Positions 41,600-50,770 of a stretch of 64,000 nt of DNA are shown piece by piece (positions within the stretch are counted from its first letter, which is position 1; every line of letters begins with the position of its first letter). The stretch is from Bacteroidota bacterium (lineage in GTDB: Bacteria > Bacteroidota > Bacteroidia > CAIKAF01): assembly GCA_016866335.1 (NCBI GenBank), contig VGMT01000002.1, forward strand, positions 84,910 through 148,909. The letters run 5' to 3'. The position numbers and the translations under genes were made by a program. Below the pieces are notes generated by a model. That model made no database searches, was not told the origin of the DNA, and saw only the letters and a program-made list of their open reading frames with translations.

Positions 41600-42694
41600 C
41601 TAATTCCCGTTTGCTACAAGGGAATATAAACCCAGCCAAGCAGGAATAAGTGTTTCGGGACTGAATTGCTGCAAATGGCTACGGCATTCTGCCCGATTTT
41701 CAGGCAAAGGGTTTTCTAAAATGTGCATCATGGTTTCTGCCCAAGCTTCGGGCTGGTAAGGCGAAGCGTAGTAGGCGCAATCTCCGCCTGCTTCTTCCAT
41801 AGCGGTTCCTGAACTGGTAATAACGGTTTTTCCAGCTTGGATTCCCTCTAAAACCGGCAGCCCAAACCCTTCTAAAACAGATGGATATACCAATGCATCG
41901 CAGTGTTCAATGTACCCGTTTTTATCGGCCTCTGAAATTTCACCCAGCAGGTGTACCCGGTCGGTCAAATCCATGTTTTTAATAAACCCCAACAAACTTG
42001 ACCGCATGCCTAAATCTTTTCCAACCAAAATCAAATGGTGGGGAATTCGCTTTCTTACCATCATAAAAGCCTCCAGCAGCATTCCTAAATTTTTTCGAGC
42101 TTCTAGGTTTCCAACATACAAAAAATAGGGTTGAATGGCTTTGCTTGGAGGTATGGATTGAACTTGGCTGGGAATAAAAACAGGAGGCAAAACCTCGGCC
42201 GTTTTGCCCAACAAGGCAGGCAGGTTTTGAAGCCGGTTTGCAGTAAACCGACTTACACAAACAACGCTTGAGCATCGGCGCAAAGCGCGTTGTGTTTTTA
42301 TACGGTACAGTATGGCATTCCAAATAGAATGGTAGGCAGGTACATCAAACGCAATGGTATCGTGAACGGTAACCACAGATGGAACGTTTAGGTCAAGTGG
42401 AAGTTCAGGGGATAGGGAGTGAAAAACCGAAACACCCTGTTCTTTTATTTCCTTACCCATGCCCCAAATCCGCCAAATTCGAGCGTTTTGGTTGGGGCTA
42501 ACGATTCGAATGCCTGCCCTGTGCATTTCATCGGCAAAATCGGCCCTCTCAATTTTTGGGCTAAACAAAACCATGCGGTTTGGGGGCAACACACTGGCCA
42601 ACATGCGGATGTGGTTCCGGGAGTATTGACCCAGCCCCGATGAATTTGAAAAGGCTCTTTTGGCATCAAATCCGACAACAAATTCATGGTTCAT
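41600..42694 (-). CDS. Glycosyltransferase family 4 (GT-B fold)
   Basis: The 364-residue protein shows VTVHDTIAFDVP, CVSRFTANRL, PYFLYVGNLEARKNLGMLLEAF, and the donor-site block CDALVYPSVLEGFGLPVLEGIQAGKTVITSS with EAGGDCAYY. These are the hallmarks of GT4 retaining transferases (RfaB/mannosyltransferase-like). It probably works in LPS, exopolysaccharide or glycolipid synthesis in the cytoplasm. It lies 14 bp before cca on the same strand. Donor and acceptor are unknown. Confidence 0.9.
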   Translation of the reverse strand: MNHEFVVGFDAKRAFSNSSGLGQYSRNHIRMLASVLPPNRMVLFSPKIERADFADEMHRAGIRIVSPNQNARIWRIWGMGKEIKEQGVSVFHSLSPELPLDLNVPSVVTVHDTIAFDVPAYHSIWNAILYRIKTQRALRRCSSVVCVSRFTANRLQNLPALLGKTAEVLPPVFIPSQVQSIPPSKAIQPYFLYVGNLEARKNLGMLLEAFMMVRKRIPHHLILVGKDLGMRSSLLGFIKNMDLTDRVHLLGEISEADKNGYIEHCDALVYPSVLEGFGLPVLEGIQAGKTVITSSGTAMEEAGGDCAYYASPYQPEAWAETMMHILENPLPENRAECRSHLQQFSPETLIPAWLGLYSLVANGN

Positions 42695-42796
42695 CTAAGG
42701 TGCTTTGGGCACAAAGTAACGGCTTAGCCAACGAAACGCCAAACCGAGCCGAGTCCAATACTCGGGAATAGCAACGCATTTTTGTACTTTCGTACC

Positions 42797-43126
42797 GTGT
42801 CTTATTTTCCTGAATTCAACACGGTTCAAAACCTATGCTCGAATGACCTAAGTAAGGTGATGCAGGCGTGGAGGCTGCAGGTGGAAAAAGACGCCTCAGC
42901 CATGAAATTAAGGCTAGATTCCACAGAAAGTCCAATCGTGGCGGTACAAACCTGGTCTGTTTTTATTGCGGAACGCTTACGAACGCTAAAGCCTAGTCAA
43001 CGCTATGCCATTGCTTATGCTGCAGACCTCCAAGACTTAGATGAAAACAACGACAAGGCCGCAATGCAACTGCTGCAAAGGTGCTTAATGAAGGTCCTTA
43101 CCCGTCGCCATTTTTCTGGTAAATGA
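42797..43126 (+). CDS. Small protein of unknown function coupled to the sensor kinase
   Basis: Starting from GTG at 42797 this is 109 residues (MSYFPEFNTVQNLCSN...), with a helical, charged C-terminal part (LKPSQRYAIAYAADLQDL and AAMQLLQRCLMKVL). An ATG at 42860 would give 88 residues and leave more room for a leader, since TACTTTCG, a possible -7 box, ends only 3 nt before the GTG. The stop overlaps the kinase ATG (ATGA), so it is likely translated in step with the kinase. I recognise no domain. The start is uncertain. Confidence 0.6.
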   Translation: MSYFPEFNTVQNLCSNDLSKVMQAWRLQVEKDASAMKLRLDSTESPIVAVQTWSVFIAERLRTLKPSQRYAIAYAADLQDLDENNDKAAMQLLQRCLMKVLTRRHFSGK

Positions 43127-46100
43127 AGTGGCTGGCTTTTATATTCAGAGGTGCATTTCGCCACACGGCCCTGCTTTTGTTTTTTGGGGCCCTAGGTTTA
43201 TCCTTACTGCTGGGGAACTTAAGAAACACTTCTAAACACAAAGCCGCTTCCACGTTGAATGCGCGTGAGGCTCTGTACGCCAATGAAGATTTGCTTATGC
43301 AAGTCATGGATTCGGTTCTAGAGGATGTGCTTCAGAATGCGGAATCAAAATTGAAGGTTCAAACCCAGGCAGAACTTGCCTTTTTTGTCTATAAAAACGA
43401 CTCCTTAATCTATTGGAATTCGGCTTCGGTACCTGTTCCATTCCAACGTTTCGATGAAGAGTTTTTGCAACCTGTAATGCAGCTGCGGAATGGATGGTAT
43501 CGAATACTAAGACGAGACAGCGCCGATGTTTCAATAGTAGGAATGGTTAAGATAAAGCAGGAGTTTTTCATAAAAAATGAGTTTTTGCAAGACGCATTTT
43601 CACCTGGGTTCGGGTTTGACAATCAGGTACAAATTAGTTTGAATCCAGCCGATTCTGATTTCCATTTAGCCGATCGGCAGGGGTATTTTTTATGTGCCCT
43701 GGTTTTTCCGCAAAGCGAACGAGCCCCGCTGCGCTTTCCTTTGCTGGCTGGCTTAACCTATTTCTTGGCCTTGCTTCTGGGTTTGTATTTGCTGTATGAT
43801 TTACGCAGGCTTCGGGTTTTTAGAAAACGACCTGCCATGCACCTAAGCCTTTTTGCTTTGTTTGTGGTTGCCGTTCGGATTATAAACATTCAGTTTAAGT
43901 TTCCTTTCGTACTGTACGAGTTGCCCCTGTTTTCGCCCCTGTATTTTGCCAGCAGCGACTGGTTGCCAAGCCTCGGCGATTTCATGGTTCATGCTCTACT
44001 AATGACAGCGTTGTTGGCCTTAATTTTTTCAAATTACAGCAAATACAAGTACCCCGACGTTCAAGGTTCTCGCCTTACTTTGTGGATTTTAATCTTTGGA
44101 GGCATGGTTGCAGGCTTCAGCTATGCACTGCTTCATTTGCTCCGAACCTTGGTTTTTGATTCTTCAATATCTTTTGATTTATTCAATGTTTTGGAGTTAA
44201 ATACGTATAGTTTCTGGGGCTTTACCCTCTTGGCTTTGCTGTTGGCCAATTTTTTATTGATTTCACATTTTTGTTCTAAAATGTTGGCGCGCAGCCCACA
44301 TTTGCGCTGGTGGAAAGCCGCATTGTGGACCCTTGTGCCCTATGCGGGCATGTCTTTAATTACCCTGTTTCTTGATGGACTTGATCCATTAAGTATTTGG
44401 TTGACCTATCCGATTCACCTTGCTATATTATGGGTTCACATGAAAAACAAGCAGGTGATTGGATTTTATTCCTTGGCCCCGACCTTGATTTTGTTTGCAG
44501 GCTATGCCACGTTTATGCTTTCGCAACTAAATACCGAAAAAGAATTGCAGGCCCGGCAGGTTTTGGCTTTAAAAATTGCCGAAGAGCAGGACCATGTGGC
44601 CGAGTTTCTTTTTGACCAGGCGGTTAAGGGAATTCAATCTGACGCAGCCATTCGGTATTTTTTACAAGAGTATTCGTATTCCTTTCCGTACGAATTTTTT
44701 GAACGCATTGCCCAGCGCTATTTTGGTGGGTATTGGTCAAAGTATGCCTTGGTAATTGTTCCTTTTTCGTCAAGGGAGGTCGAATTGTATGCGACTCATC
44801 CTGAGCTGGCCGACCCAGATGTGCTTCATTACGAAGCCTCAATTGAAAAACAGGGTAGAGCAACTGCAAGCCCATATTTATTTTATTTAGAAAACAATTA
44901 TGGAAAAGTAAATTACCTTGGCCGCATTCCAGTCTCCGTTTGGAACGGGAAAGACACAAGCCACCATTTCATCTATCTTGAATTTATTTCTAAAATGGTT
45001 ACCCAGGTAACCGGTTTCCCTGAATTGCTGCTTGACCAAAGTATTACCCGGCCGGTGAATTTAAAGGGTTACAGCTATGCCAGCTATAAAGAGGGCGAAT
45101 TAAATGTAGCTGCGGGCGATTTTGCGTATCCTTTGCAATCCGAACGTTGGAATACCGATACCAACCAAATTAGCCTACGCAGATTTAAGGGCTTTAGCCA
45201 TTTGTTGCTACGACAGAGTCCAGCCAACATTATGGTGGTTTCTAAGCCCATTCCTAGGCTTTTGGATTCCTTGAATCCATTTGCATATTTATTGCTGTAT
45301 TTCAGTGCTTTGCTCTTTTTGTATTTTGTATATCAGTACTATTTCGGCGAGGCTTCAGAGCGGCTTAGATTTACCCTGAAAAGCCGAATTCAGTTAACCA
45401 TTTTATTGGTTTTATTGATATCACTACTCATGGTAGGATTGGGAATAAACGATTACATAAACACCACGTTTAATCGAAAAAACCGCCTTACCATAGAGGA
45501 AAAAATGAATTCCATTGTTTCCGAATTGAAGATGGAAGTAGAAAACCGGCCTGGAATTCTTCAAAACCGAGAAGAATTGAATTTTTTACTTACCCGATAC
45601 TCCGGCATTTTCTTCTCAGACATCAATTTATTCATGCCCTCGGGCATTCTGTTGGCAAGTTCGCGTGAAGCCATGTACAACGAGGGTCTTATCGGACGGC
45701 AAATGCATCCTCAGGCATATCAAGCTTTAATTCAAGAACAGCAACCAAGGTTTTTGCATAAAGAATGGGTGGGAAATTTTGAATACCTGTCGGGATATAC
45801 CGTTTTTCGAAACCGCAATGGCGAGGTTTTAGGGTATTTGAACTTGCCTTATTTTTTAAGGCAGAAAGACCTAAAGGAAGAATTGTCAAGCTCGCTTCTG
45901 GCTCTTATTAATATTTATTCATTGTTGATTGTTGCCTCTATGCTCATTAGCCTATTGATTGCAAATCAGCTCACTGGGCCTTTGTCTTTGCTTCAGCAAA
46001 AATTAGGGAAAATTAGGCTGGGCCGCAAAAATGAAACCATAGAATACCGAGGAAACGACGAGGTCGCTAGCCTGGTAAACGAATACAACAGAATGGTTCA

Positions 46101-46827
46101 AGAGCTTGAAGCATCGGCTCAGTTGCTCGCTGCATCCGAACGCGAGAATGCATGGAAAGAAATGGCCAGACAGGTGGCCCATGAGGTGAAAAACCCTCTT
46201 ACACCCATGAAACTGAATGTGCAGTATTTACTAAAAGCTTGGGAAGATGGCCGAACCGACTTCCCTGAGCGTATTCTTCGATTTAAAGAGGCTATGCTGG
46301 AGCAAATTGAAACCCTTTCTTCTATAGCTAGTGAGTTTAGTTATTTCGCTAAACTGCCTGAAATATCATTGCAAACCTTAAATTTATCTCAGTCCTTGAA
46401 ATCGGTTATGGATTTTTACTCCAAAAACGAAGAGGGAGTTAAACTAATATGGAACCCTGATTCTATGCAAAATGCCGAGGTGCTTGCAGATGGGGATCAA
46501 CTGCTTCGAGTTTTTAATAACCTTTTTAGGAATGCCATTCAAGCTATCCCTGAAGGCCGAAGTGGCGAGATACAGATTCATTTATTTCAAAATGGATCCA
46601 ATGCCATAGTCGAAATTCGAGACAATGGCATGGGAATACCTGAACAGAACCGAGAGCGGATTTTTACACCCAATTTTACCACCAAGGGCTCTGGTATGGG
46701 TTTGGGTTTGGCTATGGCCAAAACCATTGTTGAAAACATGAAGGGGGAAATTAATTTTACCTCTGAAACGGGCGTTGGAACTTCTTTTTATGTGAAGTTA
46801 CCTCTGTTGCATACTACCCAAGACTAA
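43123..46827 (+). CDS. Very large membrane sensor histidine kinase (NtrY-like)
   Basis: The 1234-residue protein starts with a membrane helix and a first extracytoplasmic domain. A block of about eight helices (about residues 200-455) follows, then a second extracytoplasmic sensor region, another helix pair, and a HAMP domain (about 944-1000). The HisKA box is VAHEVKNPLTPMKL with His about residue 1020, and HATPase motifs are NLFRNAIQAI, DNGMGIPEQNRERIFTPNF and GSGMGLGLAMAKTIVE. AHEVKNPLTP is the NtrY/EnvZ-like H-box. The signal is unknown and no response regulator lies next to it. It ends in a 4-nt convergent overlap with alkB. Confidence 0.88.
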   Translation: MKWLAFIFRGAFRHTALLLFFGALGLSLLLGNLRNTSKHKAASTLNAREALYANEDLLMQVMDSVLEDVLQNAESKLKVQTQAELAFFVYKNDSLIYWNSASVPVPFQRFDEEFLQPVMQLRNGWYRILRRDSADVSIVGMVKIKQEFFIKNEFLQDAFSPGFGFDNQVQISLNPADSDFHLADRQGYFLCALVFPQSERAPLRFPLLAGLTYFLALLLGLYLLYDLRRLRVFRKRPAMHLSLFALFVVAVRIINIQFKFPFVLYELPLFSPLYFASSDWLPSLGDFMVHALLMTALLALIFSNYSKYKYPDVQGSRLTLWILIFGGMVAGFSYALLHLLRTLVFDSSISFDLFNVLELNTYSFWGFTLLALLLANFLLISHFCSKMLARSPHLRWWKAALWTLVPYAGMSLITLFLDGLDPLSIWLTYPIHLAILWVHMKNKQVIGFYSLAPTLILFAGYATFMLSQLNTEKELQARQVLALKIAEEQDHVAEFLFDQAVKGIQSDAAIRYFLQEYSYSFPYEFFERIAQRYFGGYWSKYALVIVPFSSREVELYATHPELADPDVLHYEASIEKQGRATASPYLFYLENNYGKVNYLGRIPVSVWNGKDTSHHFIYLEFISKMVTQVTGFPELLLDQSITRPVNLKGYSYASYKEGELNVAAGDFAYPLQSERWNTDTNQISLRRFKGFSHLLLRQSPANIMVVSKPIPRLLDSLNPFAYLLLYFSALLFLYFVYQYYFGEASERLRFTLKSRIQLTILLVLLISLLMVGLGINDYINTTFNRKNRLTIEEKMNSIVSELKMEVENRPGILQNREELNFLLTRYSGIFFSDINLFMPSGILLASSREAMYNEGLIGRQMHPQAYQALIQEQQPRFLHKEWVGNFEYLSGYTVFRNRNGEVLGYLNLPYFLRQKDLKEELSSSLLALINIYSLLIVASMLISLLIANQLTGPLSLLQQKLGKIRLGRKNETIEYRGNDEVASLVNEYNRMVQELEASAQLLAASERENAWKEMARQVAHEVKNPLTPMKLNVQYLLKAWEDGRTDFPERILRFKEAMLEQIETLSSIASEFSYFAKLPEISLQTLNLSQSLKSVMDFYSKNEEGVKLIWNPDSMQNAEVLADGDQLLRVFNNLFRNAIQAIPEGRSGEIQIHLFQNGSNAIVEIRDNGMGIPEQNRERIFTPNFTTKGSGMGLGLAMAKTIVENMKGEINFTSETGVGTSFYVKLPLLHTTQD

Positions 46828-47891
46828 GCCCTTTCTATTCCTTGGAATTTTGAATCTAGGCCACGGTTCAATGCCTCAATTCTGGGATTCATTATTTTAA
46901 ACCATATGGGGGGAATCAATGAGAGCATCATAGAGCCAGGGTAACCCAAAGGCAAAGCCGGCGCCTCTGGTCTGTGCTGAAGCAATTGGTATGGTTTGCT
47001 TGCCTTGAAATGGTGGTCGGAATGCCTTGTTAAATCGTACAACACCGCTCGGCCCAGCCGGTGGTCGCTATTCCAAGAGTGCCATGGCTTTACCGTTTCA
47101 TAATGCCCAGAGGGAAGAAGTCTGCGTTTTAACCCATAGTGCTCTATGTAATTTACGGTTTCCAATAATAAAATACCCAAAAAACCAGTTGAGATGCCAA
47201 AAAGGAGAGCAGGAGTACTGCCATACCAAACCAAAATCGCGGCATATACAACATAAGCTAAGCTAAACCAAACCATTCTGTTGTACTTGGAAACGAATCG
47301 TCTGTTTTTTCGCGCCAGGTTGCCGCGTTCCAAGGCCCATGCAGAAAGCCAAGAACCCCACATGGAGCGGAACCAAAAGGCATAAACGGTTTCGTTAAGC
47401 CTTGCAGTGGCAGGGTCGCGGTCGGTGCTGACGTACCGATGATGTCCCCAATTGTGTTCAATGAAAAAATGAATGTAAAAAGAAGGCCAAAGCAAAGCCC
47501 AGGCTGCAAACTTTGATACCGCATCCGAACGGTGCCCAAGCTCGTGCGCCACGTTAATTCCATTCACCCCAAGTACCAATCCAGTACTCACCAAAATCCC
47601 CAATCCAGCAACCCAATTTCCATTAAAATTCAGCCATTTTTCTAATCCTAAGCCTAAAATTCCAAAAACAACAGGCAGATTTAAGAACAATATAACATCG
47701 AATGCAATTTGCCCCTTCATTGTTTCATCCACATTGCTGGTGGAGCGCGGTAGAGCTTGCTCCAAAAAAGGAATTACACAAAAGGCTACCAAAGGCCCCA
47801 GCCAATTTCCCAAAATGGAAAACCGAAGGTCTAAAAAAACCAACATCGGCACCAAAAAACTTAAAACATAACGCAGCATTTCCCTAAACAT
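46824..47891 (-). CDS. alkB: Membrane alkane 1-monooxygenase (AlkB family)
   Basis: The 355-residue protein has helices and the AlkB histidine boxes in order: NVAHELGHRSD (HELGH about 116-120), IEHNWGHHRYV (about 144-153), the AlkB-specific NYIEHYG (about 247-253) and LTRHSDHH (about 287-294). AlkB is a di-iron enzyme that hydroxylates terminal carbons of alkanes or fatty chains using rubredoxin or another carrier. No rubredoxin gene is in the window; the ferredoxin-FNR pair 18 kb away is only a possible donor. A divergent TetR gene next door probably controls it. Confidence 0.92.
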   Translation of the reverse strand: MFREMLRYVLSFLVPMLVFLDLRFSILGNWLGPLVAFCVIPFLEQALPRSTSNVDETMKGQIAFDVILFLNLPVVFGILGLGLEKWLNFNGNWVAGLGILVSTGLVLGVNGINVAHELGHRSDAVSKFAAWALLWPSFYIHFFIEHNWGHHRYVSTDRDPATARLNETVYAFWFRSMWGSWLSAWALERGNLARKNRRFVSKYNRMVWFSLAYVVYAAILVWYGSTPALLFGISTGFLGILLLETVNYIEHYGLKRRLLPSGHYETVKPWHSWNSDHRLGRAVLYDLTRHSDHHFKASKPYQLLQHRPEAPALPLGYPGSMMLSLIPPIWFKIMNPRIEALNRGLDSKFQGIERA

Positions 47892-47926
47892 AATTGTCTA
47901 CGCTCTAAAAGTTCCAAAAAACAACA

Positions 47927-47956
47927 TAAAATTACGAATTTGCGTTCCTAAATCAA
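47927..47956 (-). promoter_or_regulatory. Probable alkB promoter with overlapping palindrome
   Basis: On the minus strand TTG (47956-47954), a 19-nt spacer, then TAATTTTA (47934-47927). A 13-bp palindrome AAATT-ACG-AATTT (47929-47941) overlaps the -7 box and could be the operator of the divergent TetR protein. Confidence 0.45.
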
Positions 47957-47978
47957 CCACCAAACTACCAAATTCATC

Positions 47979-48605
47979 ATGGGAAGAAGACCAGTCAAAA
48001 AATTTAGAAGAGAAGACGATGAGGTAAAATTGCAATGGCTTAGCGTTATTGCACCAAAATTGTTTCAAGAGGGGTTTCGCCACTTATCTATGGATGAAAT
48101 TATTTTGTGGGTGGGTGTGTCTAAAGCTACCTTTTATAAGTATTTCAGTTCAAGGGAAATGTTGGTTGAGGAAATGCTTACTCTAAAACTAACGGAAATT
48201 ACTGGCTTTAAAGACATCTTATTTGAATTTGGCCGCCCTTACCGGGACAGGTACCGTGCATCTATGGTATTGCTAGAGGATGCATTGGCGCCTGTTTCAC
48301 CTAAGTTCTTGGAGGATGTTATGCACTCGCACCCCGAACAGCTAAATCAGGTTTACCAATTTATCGAATTTAGCCTTCAATGGCTGGAGCAATTTTATAT
48401 GGAAGGCATGCGCGACCATGGCTTACGAAAAGTAAATCCTAAGTTGCTGCTGATGGCCGATGGCGCTTTTTTGACAAGTTTGGTTTCAACGCAGCGGCTT
48501 AAAAAAACAGGGTTGAGCGTGGGTGAGGCTTTGCATCAATATTTTGAATTAAGGGCTCTAGGACTTCAATCGGTTTCGAAAACAAAAGACCTTAATTTGT
48601 CCTAA
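47979..48605 (+). CDS. TetR/AcrR family transcriptional regulator
   Basis: The 208-residue protein has an N-terminal helix-turn-helix: IAPKLFQEGFRHLSMDEIILWVGVSKATFYKYFSSREMLVEEML, the TetR_N pattern with VSKATFYKYF. The C-terminal two thirds are a helical ligand domain. It is divergent from alkB with 87 bp between starts, so repression of alkB, relieved by a lipid or alkane ligand, is a reasonable guess. The ligand cannot be read from the sequence. Confidence 0.9.
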   Translation: MGRRPVKKFRREDDEVKLQWLSVIAPKLFQEGFRHLSMDEIILWVGVSKATFYKYFSSREMLVEEMLTLKLTEITGFKDILFEFGRPYRDRYRASMVLLEDALAPVSPKFLEDVMHSHPEQLNQVYQFIEFSLQWLEQFYMEGMRDHGLRKVNPKLLLMADGAFLTSLVSTQRLKKTGLSVGEALHQYFELRALGLQSVSKTKDLNLS

Positions 48606-48644
48606 TAATTTGTGGGTAAAGCCACAAGGTTAAGTATCCTTTAT

Positions 48645-48652
48645 TAAATTTG
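48645..48652 (+). promoter_or_regulatory. Putative -7 box abutting the GH25 gene (candidate leaderless mRNA)
   Basis: TAAATTTG is followed by four bases and the ATG at 48657 (TAAATTTGAGAAATG). The same box and spacing are found at pcm. Confidence 0.5.
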
Positions 48653-48656
48653 AGAA

Positions 48657-49484
48657 ATGAATGTACGGCTCATATCTCTTGTAGCGCTTATTGTTTCGAT
48701 TTTTCTTATTGCCCTAGCTGTTTCTAGACCCTATTGGTATTTGCTAAGAAAGCGCGTATTAAAATCAACGGGCGATGTTGCCATTCATCAAGGAGATTGC
48801 ATCTATTCGGGTACCGGCGTTGCCTTACCAACCAATTTTGATTTGTTGGGAATCGACGTTTCTCACCATCAGGGTTTGATTGATTGGAAAAAGGTTAAAT
48901 CGGCCTACGTTAATTCTAGGCCGCTGTCTTTTGTTTTTGTCCGAGCAACCTATGGCCGTTGGAAAAACGATAAGTACTTTACCTACAATTGGAAGGCAAC
49001 CGCTCAGGTTGGAATTCTGCGTGGAGCCTACCATTATTACCTTGCCAATCAGTCGGCTCAAGCTCAGGCAGATAAGTTTTTAAGTCGGGTGTGCGACCCT
49101 GATGGAAATTATCAGGGCGATTTGCCTCCAGTTTTAGATATTGAGGAGGCGCCAACAGGAATCCCCCGCGATGAATTTCACACTGGGATTAAAATTTGGT
49201 TAAATGCGGTAGAAAAAAAAACAGGGTTGCGCCCCATTGTTTATTCGGGTTCAAAGTTCTACAAGGTGAATCTTTTTCCAGAATTTAAATCCTATCCTCT
49301 GTGGGTTGCTCATTATAAAACAGACAATCCCTCCGTACCCAGTTCTCAGACCTGGGATTTATGGCAGTTTACTGACCGAGCCCGAATCAATGGAATATGC
49401 GAACCTGTTGATTTGAATATCAGTGGCGGCGTACCCGCCTTTTTTCCTAAAAAGCAACTGGTAGAATTGCATGGGCGCCCTTGA
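48657..49484 (+). CDS. GH25 family lysozyme-like glycoside hydrolase, membrane anchored
   Basis: The 275-residue protein has one N-terminal membrane helix (about residues 4-25). A GH25 (Chalaropsis/cellosyl-type lysozyme) domain follows with LLGIDVSHHQGLIDWKKVK, FVRATYGRWKNDKYF, GAYHYYLANQSAQAQADKFL, and the catalytic DxE strand PPVLDIEEA. The domain closes with WDLWQFTDRARINGI. It cleaves the peptidoglycan glycan chain at MurNAc. Likely roles are wall remodelling or attack on neighbours; no effector export signal beyond the helix is seen. Confidence 0.92.
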   Translation: MNVRLISLVALIVSIFLIALAVSRPYWYLLRKRVLKSTGDVAIHQGDCIYSGTGVALPTNFDLLGIDVSHHQGLIDWKKVKSAYVNSRPLSFVFVRATYGRWKNDKYFTYNWKATAQVGILRGAYHYYLANQSAQAQADKFLSRVCDPDGNYQGDLPPVLDIEEAPTGIPRDEFHTGIKIWLNAVEKKTGLRPIVYSGSKFYKVNLFPEFKSYPLWVAHYKTDNPSVPSSQTWDLWQFTDRARINGICEPVDLNISGGVPAFFPKKQLVELHGRP

Positions 49485-49565
49485 TTGAATTGTTTTTTCT
49501 ATAGGTTTGCTTCCTTTCTTTATCTTTAACCCAACACCTTTTGTTGTTTTATAACCCAATTTTGT

Positions 49566-50765
49566 ATGCGTTTGTATCTGTTCGATTTGCCATCTATTCA
49601 AACCCATTTGTGGCCCTTTACTTTGACAAGGAGTGCCGCAGATATTCAAGTTGGAATGTTCAGTTTGCGTCAAAAGTGGCAAGCGCTAAACCAAGTCCAT
49701 ATTTTGGGTCATTTTCCCTCCTTAGTATCATCCTGGTCAACTTACGATTCCATAGCCGAGGCCTCTGCTTTTCCTTTGGTTGCTGTGGCCTCCCATTGCT
49801 TTCCAACCACTGGTTTTATTCAGCAACTCCAAAAAATGGCTCCTGGGCAAACCCTGTGGCAGGGAAATGCCCTTTTAGCCATTTTTGCCCAAAGCCCCAG
49901 CGATTTGCAGGAGAAAAATCATACTCCAACCAAATCAAATTCAATTCAGGTTGAAAAACCAGTTGATGTTTTGGATCGAATCTGGAAAATCCCCGAATTG
50001 ATTGGCAGGGAGATTCAACGGGACCTAGCTTTTTCAACACCGAATCGGACAATTCCAAAAACGGAATGGGGGAATTTAATTATTGGACCCGCTGAAAGAC
50101 TGCATTTGGCCGACGGGGCAACGGTTTATGGTTCCATAATAAATACCACTCAAGGCGATGTTTTTTTGGATTCGGATTCCGAGGTTATGGAAGGGTGCAT
50201 GATTCGTGGTCCATTTTATCTTGGTAAGCACAGCTGCCTAAAAATGGGAACCCGAATTTATGGGCCAGTAGCAACGGGGGTGCATGTGAAATTAGGTGGA
50301 GAAATCAACCAAAGTCAGATTTTTGATTACAGCAACAAGGGGCACGAGGGATATTTGGGCAATTCCGTTATTGGTTCATGGTGCAATTTAGGTGCCGATA
50401 CCAACAACTCTAATTTGAAGAACAATTATGCCGAGGTTAAATTGTGGAACCAAGCCTTAAGCACCTTCGAAAATACCGGCCTTCAATTTTGCGGGCTGTT
50501 TATGGGTGATCACTCCAAAACCGGAATAAACACTATGTTTAATACCGGGACTGTGGTGGGTTTTAGCTGCAACATTTTTGGTTCAGGTTTTCCTAGGAAT
50601 GTTATTCCCTCTTTTCGCTGGGGAGGTGCCTCAGGTGTTATCCCTTATAAATTAGAGGCCGCAAAAGAAACAGCCAAAGCCATGATGGCCAGGCGAAAAA
50701 TCAAATTTGATGAGGTTCACGAAAATATGTTCCAGAGCCTATTTAATCAGGAGAAGCCGCAATAA
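49566..50765 (+). CDS. GlmU-like bifunctional nucleotidyl/acetyltransferase family protein (Bacteroidota type)
   Basis: The 399-residue protein has a modified nucleotidyltransferase N-terminus (MRLYLFDLPSIQTHLWPFTLTRSAADIQVG). A left-handed beta-helix domain follows: GSIINTTQGDVFLDSDSEVMEGCMIRGPFYLGKHSCLKMG and GHEGYLGNSVIGSWCNLGADTNNSNLKNNY. This is the alternative GlmU family that I recall from Bacteroidota (TIGR03991-like), thought to make UDP-GlcNAc for peptidoglycan and LPS. The classical GlmU glycine-rich start is changed, so the first activity is less certain. It converges on lptD with a 5-bp gap. Confidence 0.85.
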   Translation: MRLYLFDLPSIQTHLWPFTLTRSAADIQVGMFSLRQKWQALNQVHILGHFPSLVSSWSTYDSIAEASAFPLVAVASHCFPTTGFIQQLQKMAPGQTLWQGNALLAIFAQSPSDLQEKNHTPTKSNSIQVEKPVDVLDRIWKIPELIGREIQRDLAFSTPNRTIPKTEWGNLIIGPAERLHLADGATVYGSIINTTQGDVFLDSDSEVMEGCMIRGPFYLGKHSCLKMGTRIYGPVATGVHVKLGGEINQSQIFDYSNKGHEGYLGNSVIGSWCNLGADTNNSNLKNNYAEVKLWNQALSTFENTGLQFCGLFMGDHSKTGINTMFNTGTVVGFSCNIFGSGFPRNVIPSFRWGGASGVIPYKLEAAKETAKAMMARRKIKFDEVHENMFQSLFNQEKPQ

Positions 50766-50770
50766 AAGGG

